From the NCBI GenBank assembly GCA_039621445.1, contig CP154954.1:23944954-24008953 (forward strand): a stretch of DNA of 64,000 bases, written 5' to 3'. The position numbers were made by a program, and so were the translations under genes. The stretch is from Euglena gracilis (lineage: Eukaryota > Euglenida > Euglenophyceae > Euglenales). The notes below the pieces were generated by a model. The model was not told where the DNA came from and ran no database searches. It worked only from the letters and a program-made list of their open reading frames with translations. This document shows, one piece after another, positions 45,353-54,583 of this stretch; positions within the stretch are counted from its first letter, which is position 1, and every line of letters starts with the position of its first letter.

Positions 45353-45858
45353 TTTGAATCCTACTAAGTTCAAAAACATCCAAAAATGCAACAAAATGGA
45401 ATTTTATGACTTTTTTCATTTGTTGTGCAAGGAAATTTTTGGCAGAAATTACCCAAAAGTTGCCAAAAATCATTGAAAATGTGCATTCAAAAAATTTTCC
45501 ATGCAAAACCCACTGGGCGTTTTTTTTTGTTTTTTTTAAAAAAAAAACATTGTTAGAATTAAAAAAAAAACAAAAAACAACGTCAAAAAAAAACAGGCCC
45601 ACTATGGGTGGGTGGGTCCCACTGAGCCCCCGCCCCCCCCCCCCCGGGGTCACCCCAGGGGGAGTGGGATGTACTTTTCGGCGCCGAGGGCGCCGAAAAT
45701 ATTTGAAAAAGTGCTATGTTCGGAATTCTTCTGTTTATGGCCGGCGCTAACTTCGCTTCTGGCCCAGCATCTCGCCCCCCCCCAAGAAAAAATTGTTTCT
45801 ACACCGCTGTTTGTCACTACTTTTTGGACAGCCACTTAGAGATGAGAGCCCTCCTGCG

Positions 45859-46300
45859 TAGGGAGATTAGGCAGTAGACTTTGGTCATTTTGACCCCCTC
45901 CCCCCCCCCTATGGTGAAGTTCACCGTTTGAAAGTTCACCGGGGGGGGCCCGGACCCCCACCCCCCCCCCTCTGCCTAACCCATCGGTGAACTTCACCGG
46001 TGAAGTTCACCAAGAGAGCACTTTTTTGGCCAAAATGGCCCAAAATGGCATTTTGGGCAAGTTTTCGGAAATTTCGATAAAATTCCATGAAGCATCAACC
46101 TCAAAATGACCATTTTGAGAGGAAAGGAGCAAAATTTTACCCATGAAAATTTCACCCCCAACCATCAAAACGGTGAAGTTCACCGGTGAACTTCACCGGT
46201 GAACTTCACCGCCGAAAGTACCCCCCCCGGTGAATGTTCACCGGTGAACTTCACCGGGGGGGGGGGCACAGCCCCCCCCCACCCCTGCCTAACCTCCTAG
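45859..46300. mobile_element. Foldback element rich in GGTGAACTTCACC palindromes
   Basis: TAGGGAGATTAGGCAG at the left pairs with CTGCCTAACCTCCTA at the right. Inside are at least six GGTGAACTTCACC or GGTGAAGTTCACC palindromes, including three in tandem with a 13-bp period at 46,170-46,210. A shorter copy is at 36,848-36,995. Confidence 0.55.
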
Positions 46301-46782
46301 GATCTCGGTACTTGGGCACTCACAACATAGCTGGTGTTTTTTTTTGTTTTTTTAAAAAAAACGTTTTTTTTTGTTTTTTATTAAAAAAAAAACAGGCAAA
46401 AAAAAACGGCAAAAAAAACAAAGGGGAAAATGATGGTCCAAATTTTGCCTTTGATCGCAAGGGTGAACCAATCTTAGCTCAAATGACTTGAAAACCAATA
46501 CTTTTGGAGGTCTTCAACAAGAATGGTCAAAATAGGGCATTTTTCTGCCATTTTGGGATGTTTCAACTTGAAACATCCCAAATTTGGTGTCTTTCTCTGC
46601 CTGAGGATGCCTCTCTCTGCCTGCCTGAGGATGGGCAAAAAAAAAGCTAAAATTAAAGGCAAAAAATTTTTTTACCCTGGACCCTCAATGGCGTTTTTTT
46701 TTGTTTTTTTTAAAAAAAACATGTTTTTTAAAATTTTTTTAATTTTTTAAGTGCCAGCTATGAAATTTCATGATTGTGTGGT
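46301..46782. other. T-run/A-run foldbacks, no gene
   Basis: Two copies of a GTTTTTTTTTG-TTTTTTT-AAAAAAAAC motif (46,330 and 46,690) match ones at 43,625 and 45,511. No coding evidence. Confidence 0.4.
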
Positions 46783-47454
46783 GCAGTGGGAGCGACTCAC
46801 AATTTAAAGATGTCGCGGACACAATGGGGACACCACCGGACTGGATTTGGAACACAAATATCCCCTGGACAAACGCCAGACTGCCAACCGGGAGGGGGGG
46901 ACCAAGCCCGAAAGAATCAAAACAGAAAAAAAAAATTATTGTGAGTTCCGCTGCGCTGAACACCCGTCCTCGGATTGTGGTTGGGCTGCCAAACTGTGCG
47001 CAATCCACCGCCTGAGTGGACATTGACGCCCCCTGCCAACAAGCAGCAGACGCAAATTAGCTGGAATTGGAACAATATCCACTGGCAAGAGTAGCCAGCC
47101 TGTCTGAGATGTGCGCTATGAACTACATCCATTCCTTGAAATCTGGAAATTGTGCCGCCCAAGGGTTGCCTAGAAACTCGACACACTTGGGCAAGAGGTC
47201 GCTGAAGGATGTATACCCTCCCCTCCAAAGCAAGCCTGCAAGAAACTCGACAACAATTTTGGCAAGATCGCATGAAAGCCCAGAGATACAAAGAACTGGA
47301 AGCAAACTGGCAGCTACCGAGATTTGTGTCACAAGACCTTACAGTCTGTCAACCCAGGGGCCTGGCTAAATTGTCGCCCTTCCCAAGCGCTTGGAACCCA
47401 GATGGAACATGTTGACCATCGCCTAGCACTCCAGTTAGCATTGGGTATCTTTCG

Positions 47455-47688
47455 AAAGATTGGGAAAATATGTTTCATTTCAGAAATTTTCCGGAAATAT
47501 TTCGGAAATTTTCGAAAAATGAAATATATTGCCTTCATTTTTGCAACCATGAAGGATACACCAGGACCTCGCCATGGTTTTCCTATTCAAGTAGGTTGAC
47601 GGGAAGGGTCCATATTTCAAATCTTTCAACGAGGGGAAAATATATTTCTGAAATTTCATGAAGTATTTCAAGTGAAGTATTTCAACAT
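47455..47688. mobile_element. AT-rich 234-bp insert in the LINE remnant
   Basis: It interrupts the RT-like reading and is flanked by ATCTTTCG (47447-47454) and TTCTTTCG (47689-47696), an 8-bp duplication with one change. Its ends contain inverted AAAATAT/TTTCAGAAATTT motifs but no clean terminal repeat. Confidence 0.4.
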
Positions 47689-47804
47689 TTCTTTCGCCGC
47701 AATGCTAACTCCAGTGGTGGCTCGGGCTCCCACTGCTCAACCCCAACGAGGTGGGGAGCACTTGTGCCCAATGTGCAGCCTGCTTGGATGCATGGGGAGA
47801 CCAT

Positions 47805-49375
47805 GGAGGCTCGGCGCGCCGCTCGGGGGGGTCCGGGACCCCCCCCCCCGCGCGGCCCCTGCGCGGCCGCTCGCCCCCCCCCTCGGACCCCCCCTCCCCC
47901 CACTGTGCCTAGCATAGCCAAGAAAAAGGCATTTTTTTGAGCAAAAAAAATGGCCCAAAAATGGCCAAAAATGACCACTTTTTGGACCCGAAAATGGGCC
48001 GCGCGCCGCCCGCGCGGCCGCCCTCGCAGGGGTGTAGAAGTAATTTTTTCTCGGGGGCGAGATCCTTGACAAGGCCCAATACAACATTGTTGTTGTTTTT
48101 TGCCGCCCGAAGGGCGGCGAGACGGTAGCGCTTTTTGGCATTGAATGTGACAAAAAACGTGGCAATTTTTGGCACAAATCCATCACAATTTGGAAGCTTT
48201 CAAGCCCAACGCAAGGGAAGGTGATGAACAAAAAAAAAAAAGAGTTGCCGCCCGAAGGGCGGCTGGACGGTAATGCATTTTCCCAAAAAGGTTCCCCAAA
48301 AAGAGCAAAACTTGTCAAAAAAAAAGCCTTGCTTTCAATTTTGAAAAAAAAGCCAAGTCAACATACATGTGTTTCTTGTTACCACCTGAAGGGCGGCGAA
48401 AAGGCAGTGGAAAAATTCACAAACAACAACCCAAATTGAAAAAAGAAAGGTTTCCGCCCCCTCCGACCCATGAGTTCTGGACTTGTTTTGCAGGGGTGTG
48501 GAAGTAATTTTTTCTCGGGGGGGGGAGATCCTTGACAAATGCCTAATGTAACCATTGTTTTTTTTTTCGCCGCCCGAAGGGCGGCAAGACAGCAGCGCTT
48601 TTTTGAAAGATGGCATTGAATGTGACACAAAATGTGGCAATTTTTGACATCATGGCACAATCCACCACAATTTCGACATAAGCCGCCCAACGGGCGGCAG
48701 GAGACGGTGATGCCTTTTGTGTTTTGAGATTTCAAAAAAAGGGATTTCAAAAGGAGTGCAAAATGCGGAAAAAGAGACGGTAATGAGAGTTCCCTCCCAA
48801 AACCCGCCCCCTCCGAGCTGTTTTGCATGGAACAAAAAAAAACGTATTGCCGCCCGAAGGGCGGCTGGACGGTAATGCATTTTCCCCAAAGGCTTCCCCC
48901 CAAAAAAGCCAAATTTGCAACAGAAATGGTGTGCTGTTTAAAATTTCGAATTTCGAGGCCAAGTCAAGGTGTATGTGTTTCCTGTTGCCGCCCGAAGGGC
49001 GGCGAGACGGCAGCGAGATACTCACAAACAATTGAAAAAAGAAGAATTTCGCCCTCCGACCCATGAGTTTTGGACTTGTTTGGCCGCCCGAAGGGCGGCG
49101 AGACGGTAGTGACCTCCAACAGCAATAACACCAAAAGGTTCAATGAAAGTTGAGCTTTTAATGTAATAAATTGAAAAGGCACAAAGAATGTGGTGAGAAA
49201 ATCACACACTTTTCAAAAAAAATTCTTTCTTTCCAAAATCTCGGGGGGGCGGCCGCCCCCCCCCCCCCCGACCCCCCACTTCTACACCTATGCGCCCTCG
49301 GCCCCCCCCCCCCCGCGCGGCTGCCCGCGCGGCCGCTCCCCCCCCCTCAGCCCCCCCCCACTGTGCCTAGCCTCC
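47805..49375. mobile_element. 1.6-kb TIR element, GGAGGCTAGGC family, copy 2
   Basis: Starts GGAGGCTCGGCGCGCCGC and ends GCCTAGCCTCC, with CAT on both sides (47802-47804 and 49376-49378). It splits the zinc-binding segment of a LINE RT, which confirms the boundaries. It carries eight GC hairpins and the internal CACTGTGCCTAGCATAGCC shared with copy 1. No transposase ORF. Confidence 0.7.
48102..49110 (+). repeat. GC-hairpin family, 48-kb cluster
   Basis: GCCGCCCGAAGGGCGGC or a close variant occurs at 48,102, 48,247, 48,380 (degenerate), 48,569, 48,682 (AAC loop), 48,849, 48,987 and 49,083, spaced 96-190 bp. Most are followed directly by GAGACGGTAGCG or TGGACGGTAATG variants. Stems are almost invariant while the sequences between differ. 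Confidence 0.75.
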
Positions 49376-50013
49376 CATGCAGTCACCTGCAAGGCCAATG
49401 GTCTAACCCAACGCCACACCATACTCCAGGACTAGCTACTTGCCACAGCACGAGAGGCTGGTATTACCTCCTCTAAAGAAGCCCAACTACCTCCTGATGG
49501 CTCCCGACCTGGTGACGTGCTCTTTCACACCTGGCGGGGTGGACCACCCTTGGCTATTCATCTTACTATTGTGCACCCATTACGACCTTCTGAACCCCGC
49601 CCCTCACCAGACTCTGTCAAGAAAATGTTACTACGTGAAGAACAAGCAAACTCAACAAATATGCGGTGGCATGTGAGAAAGTCCAATGGGACTTCAAAGC
49701 ACTAGTTTCATGAAATTTGGTTTGTATAGTCAAGCCTGTTAGGGAAAAAAAGTCCACAAGAATATTCCTGGAAAGAATCCCAAAGTGGTGGCAAAGTCAT
49801 TTTTTCCTTGTCTTGTGCGCCGTGTTGACCAAATGGTGAGCCATAATCTCAATCTCATCTGGAGTGGTTTGCTTTGTTGTGGTCGGCTGCACCGTTTGCC
49901 AACAGCAGGCTTTGTGTTTGCCCTTTTTGTTTCATTTTTTCCCTCGTGCAGATTTTCAACTCAACAACAGTTGTGTTCTTCCCCCGCTCCGCTTCAAAGG
50001 AGCAAGCGTGGCT

Positions 50014-50124
50014 TTTCGGAAGCGTGACACCATTCGCCGCCTGGTGGGCAAGGCCTTGCTCCACACTGGTGCCGCCAAGGATCAAGTGAGCAAGCTGAGT
50101 CCCCTGCAAGTGGGTGTCGGGGTT
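50014..50124 (+). pseudogene. Fragment of a non-LTR RT
   Basis: One plus frame reads RDTIRRLVGKALL and, 12 residues later, SKLSPLQVGVGV, the pattern of the RT palm region (RRLVGK ... PxQxGVGV) in protist LINEs. It is too short to assign and lies downstream of the C-terminal pieces at 46.8-49.7 kb, so it is a separate fragment. Confidence 0.45.
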
Positions 50125-50129
50125 TCCCA

Positions 50130-50915
50130 TCACAGCCTGGCAGGCAAGCTTACAGGGTACGGCACCTGGTTTCGCTCGGACTCCCGGAATCAGGAGCCGG
50201 TAGGTCCTTCCGCGACCGTCAAGGATTGCGCTGGTGGTACCACGGGGAGCTGTTGCCGTGGTCCATTTTGGCACTCTTGCTCCTGCCGTGGGGTGATTGC
50301 ACAAAATTCTCCTTGGCTCTGTGGCCCAAAACCATGAATTTCGGCAATCGCTGAGCGTACCCGGGACTCTAGTCCGTCAATGACCATGATTTGTTCAGCT
50401 GCAGATGCCCCGGGGTCCCCGTTCAAATGGGGAAAGGGCATGATGGCCTGGAGCAGGCGAGAAAAGCGGCGCCGAGAGCACTGGGAACCAAGATCCGCAG
50501 AGTGGTTGTTCCATTTGAGGCGAGCAAGAGCTTTGCGAGGCTGAGACCATGGGGAGTTGGTACGCCGTGGCGAGGGGGTCCGAATAGGGGGGGGGAGGGG
50601 GGAAATGGCCGGAAAATGGCGTGGCGAGGGGGTCTCGGATGGGGGGGGGGTGTACCATGGTTGCACAATGAAAAATGTGTTGGGTGGCGTGGAGAGGGGG
50701 TCCGGCTAGGGGGGGGGGAGGGGGGGTAAAGGCGTGGCGAGGCCCTCGGAGAGGGGGGGGAGGGGTGTACCAACCCCCCCATTTGGACGCCCTCCTGCTG
50801 GGGGCAGGATTTTGTGGGGCCTGGGTTGCTTTCCATGTCGGCACAACTGGCAAAGTGTTTGCCCCTTCCAAAGCGGCGGGGGGTGGTGTCGTAAACGAGC
50901 AGCAGGGGGGTTGTG
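50130..50915. other. Left flank of the LTR element; tandem G-run repeat
   Basis: A tandem of four units with GGCGTGGCGAGGGGGTC followed by a G run occupies 50,560-50,770, bounded by GTTGGTAC and GTACCAAC. ORFs on both strands here are Pro/Gly-rich shadows. Confidence 0.45.
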
Positions 50916-50920
50916 CCATA

Positions 50921-51247
50921 TGTAACTTTTCTCCTTGAACTGGAACTTCTCCAAACAACTTGATTGTTCGAGAACTTGAAATCTCCTACCTCTTGTTATA
51001 TTCTTGTCCAAGGTAAAGCCGCAGGCAAAGCACGTAATGTGCACTGCCAAACACGAAGAAACCACAGAACCAAAACTGTGAAGAGGAGGTGAGAGGAATG
51101 TACAATTACAGTAGCGAAACTGTCCGCGAAGCAGTTGATAGTGAAATCCTCAGCAGCAGGGAGCGGCCAAGGAGGAGACATCGCAAAGCGACGCCTGGGT
51201 AAGGGAAAAGTGATCTGTCCACTGGTAAATCAGGCTACGGCGTTACA
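50921..51247 (-). repeat. LTR (3' LTR of the chromovirus)
   Basis: 327 bp, bounded by TGTAAC and GTTACA. The CCATA duplication lies directly outside. It differs from the other LTR by a short indel near 50,952 and a few single-base changes. Confidence 0.92.
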
Positions 51248-51260
51248 ATCTCCCCCTCGC
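51248..51260 (-). other. Polypurine tract
   Basis: On the element strand GCGAGGGGGAGAT immediately precedes the 3' LTR, the expected position for the plus-strand primer. Confidence 0.75.
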
Positions 51261-51468
51261 AAACAGGCAGGGCAGGTTTGCGACAAACGACGCGTTTCTC
51301 AATGGGTTGCCTACTGAAATTCAGCATCCTCAGCAGAGACTTTGGGTCTGGATTGGGGTCAAAGATCAGAAAACCTTGAAGGTACTCACCTCAGGCTTCC
51401 ATGGGTTCCTACTGGATCCTCTTACGGAAAAGCCAGGCAGGCACTCAAAGTTGAAGAGTGTGGTTTGC

Positions 51469-52263
51469 TCACTCATCAGAGAAGCAAAACAGGGTGGCCA
51501 TGCGGACAGGAATTCGGGAGGCAAGGTCTTGAGCGTTTTTCAGCGGGACATTCAAACTCTTGGACTCGCAATAATCCACAAAAGCTTTGGTCAGACAACC
51601 ATCATTGTGGATGAACGCTTTGATTGGTTCCCAAGTTGCGTCTTGGAGACCATAGCCTTTCCACACAGTCAGGAACCTCCAACCTTGTTTGTACTTATGC
51701 GTCTGGATGGATTCAACTTCAAAAAATCCATCTTCTTCAGTGTTGGGTTCCTCAGGTGGGACTTCAGGTTGGTTTGCCTCATCCCGAACGGAAATTTCTA
51801 CTTCGTCTTCATTGTCGCTCAGTTCTTCAGGCTGGTTTGGAAAATGCTTCAGGAACTCGAAAGCGACTTCAACTTCACCTCCCAGTTTCAGGGACGCTCT
51901 CAGAGAAACGGTGGAGTGCTTGACTTGGATGATTCGGAAAGGACCAAACCATTGGGATCCCAGCTTTGCAGTTGGCCATTGGGGAAACCGGTTGCGATGG
52001 ACCAGGACATAGTCATTGACTTGATAGACAGCGGTTGACCTTCCACGGTTGTTTCTCTGAAGCGCCTTTTCTCTGAGAGCTTTCAGCCGTTGGACAGCGG
52101 ACTCTTGAAGAGAAATTTGGTTGGTGATCCAGGTTTGGACATTCGGGTTGGCATCAGGCTCAGGGACAAGGTCAGGTTGCCAGGCGGGTCGACCGAAGAA
52201 AAGTTCAGCGGGGCACAGTTGGGTTGATGAGTGAACTTGGTTGTTCATTATCCAGGGGAACAA
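51469..52263 (-). pseudogene. Integrase C-terminal part with chromodomain
   Basis: Continues the integrase in another frame from about 52,260: HSSTQLCPAELFFGRPAW is the usual end of the catalytic core, followed by VNDYVLVHRNRF and WFGPFRI of the GPY/F-type DNA-binding region. Residues 180-232 (51,726-51,567) form a chromodomain: FEVESIQTHKYKQGWRFLTV, WKGYG and ATWEP, with the aromatic residues used for methyl-lysine binding. It directs integration into marked chromatin in known chromoviruses. A one-base shift separates it from the core. Confidence 0.8.
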
Positions 52264-53147
52264 GGCGAATCCAGTCCTTTGATTTTTGGCTTGCCATCAA
52301 ACACCGCATGTTTTGTACGAAACCCCGATTCATCCTTTCGCACAAACCATTGTTCTCAGGCCTTCGGGCGGTTGAGAAATTTACTTTCACTTTCATGGCC
52401 TTCAGGGCGGATTGCCAAAATCCTCTTTCTGAAACGAAACGCACATCGTTGTCACTGAATATCTCTTTGGGGCGACCGAACTTCTGAATCCACTCTCTGA
52501 ACACAAGTTCCAGAACACCTTCGGCATCGATCCGTTTGCGGCAGGGGATGAACTGGGCAAAACGGGACAAACCACAGACAATTGTCAAAATGTAGTCCTT
52601 GCCAGCATATTCATCCATCGAGATGAAATCAAAATACAAAATTTCATTCACCATCGAAGGGATCGGCAATGCACCAACTAATCCTCGGTCTTTGGCTGAG
52701 TTTGGTTTTGCTTCAGCACAGATTCTGCAAGACAAAATGGTTTTCCGAACTTCTTCCATTAGGTCTTTCAGAGTCAAGTCAACGTGGAAATTGCTTTTCA
52801 GGAACCAGGTTGTCCTTTCGATTCCAGGATGTCCATTGATCGTGTGGCACCAGACAATTGTGTCAGGCAATTTTCCTTTCGGCAGAACAAGCTTCTTTTC
52901 ATTCCACAATTTGTTCTCGTCGCGGTAAAACATGGTTCCGTCAATCAGGGTTGCACTGTGAGGTTGGATTCTCCCCCAAACTGGTGCATACTCCTCTTGA
53001 TAGTCCTGGGCGCAAAGGTCCTTCATTTGTTCCAAAGCCTCCATTCTGAGATCAAGTTGGATGTCCATTCTTTGGAAAGCTTGGCGAGCCAGGTCCTCAC
53101 TGTCAGCTTGGAAAAGTTCACAAAAATTGTCACGGGAGAGCATATCA
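52250..53147 (-). pseudogene. Integrase zinc finger and catalytic core
   Basis: The frame is the same as RT. It opens with CDMLSRDNFCELF, which joins RNase H once the nested insert is removed. HTINGHPG and, 29 residues on, CRIC form the HHCC zinc finger. The DDE core is FDFISMDEY, FSDNDVRF and ENNGLCE, with 35 residues between the last Asp and Glu. It ends in a shifted frame at about 52,260, so the protein is truncated here. Confidence 0.85.
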
Positions 53148-54130
53148 CAGAGGGGGCGGACGGACGGACGGACGGACGGCTGGTGAAAATTGTGAAGGTC
53201 CGGACGGACGGCTGGCCTTGTGGGCTTGGTCCAGACGGCTGAAGAAAATTCAAAAGGTCCAGCTAGCCGGCCGGCCGGCTGGCCGGCTGGCCGGCTAGCC
53301 GGCTGGCCGGCTAGCCGGCCAGGTCTTTGGAAGCGCAGGCGATGAAAAAACGCGAACAACACGGATTCCTATTTCATTACCTTTTGTCACACAGTGTCCG
53401 CAACCTCCTGGAGATGCCATCTGGTTCCCCGCAATTGATACCTACATATCCAGTATTTTTTGCCGAGCCTGTTTCACCACCGCTTTGCTTACCACGTACC
53501 AGTTTCTGGTTTTGCTGTCCATTGTCCATTGGTGTACCCATGCCATGCTGGAGCATTACTTTTTGCTTTTACTGGAGCATTGCAAGTAACTGCTGGGCCC
53601 CAGCAGCCCCTCACAAGCCCACCAGCAGTTCTAATTGCCACAGCTGTTTGTTTTACGTATCCAGTGTCGTGTTTTGCCCTCTGCAAATCTGGAAAAGGGA
53701 TGGTGGCACATCTGCTGGAATCACCTACCCCCTTCCACCAAAACTTTGGGCCCCCCAGAACACCCCCAGTCATTGGGGGATGTGCACCCAATGCCCATTT
53801 CACGTATGGGTTCGCCCAGGGGTTTCCCCCAGATTTGGGACCCTCCAATTCTGGGATGGGTGTGACCTTGCCCCAAACCCGTTTCAGTGGCAGATGCCCC
53901 CCCTTGTGGGACAAGGCTGTCAGAAAATTAACTGCCACACTCCTGCCCCCCCTGCAGGGAAACATGGTTTTGGCACCCCCCTGTGCCCCAACCCCGGGTA
54001 TGTTGACGACCAACCGACACATTGCAGAATGTGGCCCCGTCACCACTGTGGAGCTGAATAAGCATCTGAATATCATTTGGTAGAGATGGGCAAGGGCAGA
54101 AGATAAATGGCACTTGTCAATACATCGTCA

Positions 54131-54198
54131 GTGTAGTTCAGCGGTCAAAGTGCTAGGCGACGTCTCTGAAGACACGGGTTCGAATCCCGGGCGCCGCG
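54131..54198 (+). tRNA. tRNA-like sequence 1 (no acceptor stem)
   Basis: The A-box match TAGTTCAGCGG (54,134-54,144) and perfect B box GGTTCGAATCC (54,177-54,187) have normal spacing for a Pol III internal promoter. The T-stem pairs four of five bases. No 5' partner for the 3' GCGCCGC exists and no 7-base anticodon loop can be drawn. It is best read as a degenerate tRNA or SINE head. Confidence 0.35.
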
Positions 54199-54268
54199 GG
54201 CGAATTTACGTTTTCACTGGGGCGGGAAGAATAATTTTCATAAAAGTACGCGGACGAGAATGGTATCG

Positions 54269-54340
54269 CCCCCCGTGGTGTAGCGGTCGTGTGGTTAGCG
54301 TGTGATTGGTAGGTCGCGGGTTCAAATCCCGCCGGGGGGC
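54269..54340 (+). tRNA. tRNA-like sequence 2 (acceptor and T arms intact)
   Basis: 72 nt. The 7-bp acceptor stem CCCCCCG/CGGGGGG is perfect, the T arm GCGGG-TTCAAAT-CCCGC is perfect, and A-box (TGGTGTAGCGG) and B-box (GGTTCAAATCC) matches are present. The middle does not fold into a standard D arm plus anticodon arm and no U33-type loop is found, so I do not assign an amino acid. It may be a transposon-borne tRNA derivative. Confidence 0.4.
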
Positions 54341-54583
54341 AGTTTTGTGCTTTTCTTGTGTTTTTCCTGATTTGACACCACGAGGAGAGGGACGCCGTTA
54401 CTGCTTTTCAGGGAGAAGGATTTTTTTTTGTTTCCGGCCGGCTGGCCAGACAGACATTGGTCCGGCTGGACGGACGGCTGGCGAAAAAATCGAAGGTCCG
54501 GACGGACGGCTGGGCGTCCAGCAAACGTCCGGCTGAAGACGTCCGGACGGCTCGGACGGACGGACGGCCAGCCGCCCCCAGAG

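Larger units (their letters stand above)
46783..49690 (+). pseudogene. 3' end of a non-LTR retrotransposon RT gene, broken by two insertions
   Basis: Three plus-strand pieces together match the C-terminal part of LINE-type reverse transcriptases common in protists. Piece 1 (46,783-47,452) ends with NPGAWLNCRPSQALGTQ and HRLALQLALGIF. Piece 2 (about 47,697-47,804) carries HLCPMCSLLGC, the first half of a zinc-binding segment. Piece 3 (49,376-49,690) begins HAVTCKANGLTQRHTILQD and continues RPGDVLFHTWRGGPPLAIHL with TIVHPL, resembling the restriction-like nuclease tail of such RTs. There are internal frameshifts and a stop (TAG after ILQD). Pieces are separated by a 234-bp AT-rich insert (47455-47688) and a 1571-bp TIR element (47805-49375). 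Confidence 0.65.
53153..54578. mobile_element. 1426-bp nested transposon carrying two tRNA-like sequences
   Basis: It is inserted in the chromovirus between RNase H and integrase. The ends are GGGGCGG (left) and CCGCCCC (right), an exact 7-bp inverted pair, and the 5-bp target CAGAG is repeated at 53148-53152 and 54579-54583. Removing the insert and one CAGAG joins KNEL directly to CDMLSR in one frame (1431 bp is a multiple of three). Both ends carry direct repeats of GAAGGTCCGGACGGACGGCT. The interior has no recognised ORF but contains two sequences with A and B boxes (54,131-54,198 and 54,269-54,340). Confidence 0.85.

Noticed and set aside
46739-47291. Minus-strand ORFs over the LINE remnant
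   Set aside because: Antisense to the plus-strand RT-like reading.
48102-49110. CRISPR array made of the repeated hairpins
   Set aside because: Repeats are 17-bp palindromes with irregular spacing of 96-190 bp, variable loops and eukaryotic context; no cas genes.
49855-50666. Minus-strand ORFs of about 150 codons as a gag gene
   Set aside because: No zinc knuckle or capsid motif; the plus strand carries an RT fragment in part of the interval.
53327-54083. Plus-strand ORFs of 207 and 244 codons in the nested insert
   Set aside because: Two overlapping frames are open, neither shows a transposase or other motif, and a minus-strand frame is equally open; kept as possible but not supported.
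54269-54340. Canonical functional tRNA with an assigned amino acid
   Set aside because: Acceptor and T arms are perfect, but no anticodon arm with a 7-base loop and T at position 33 could be drawn.
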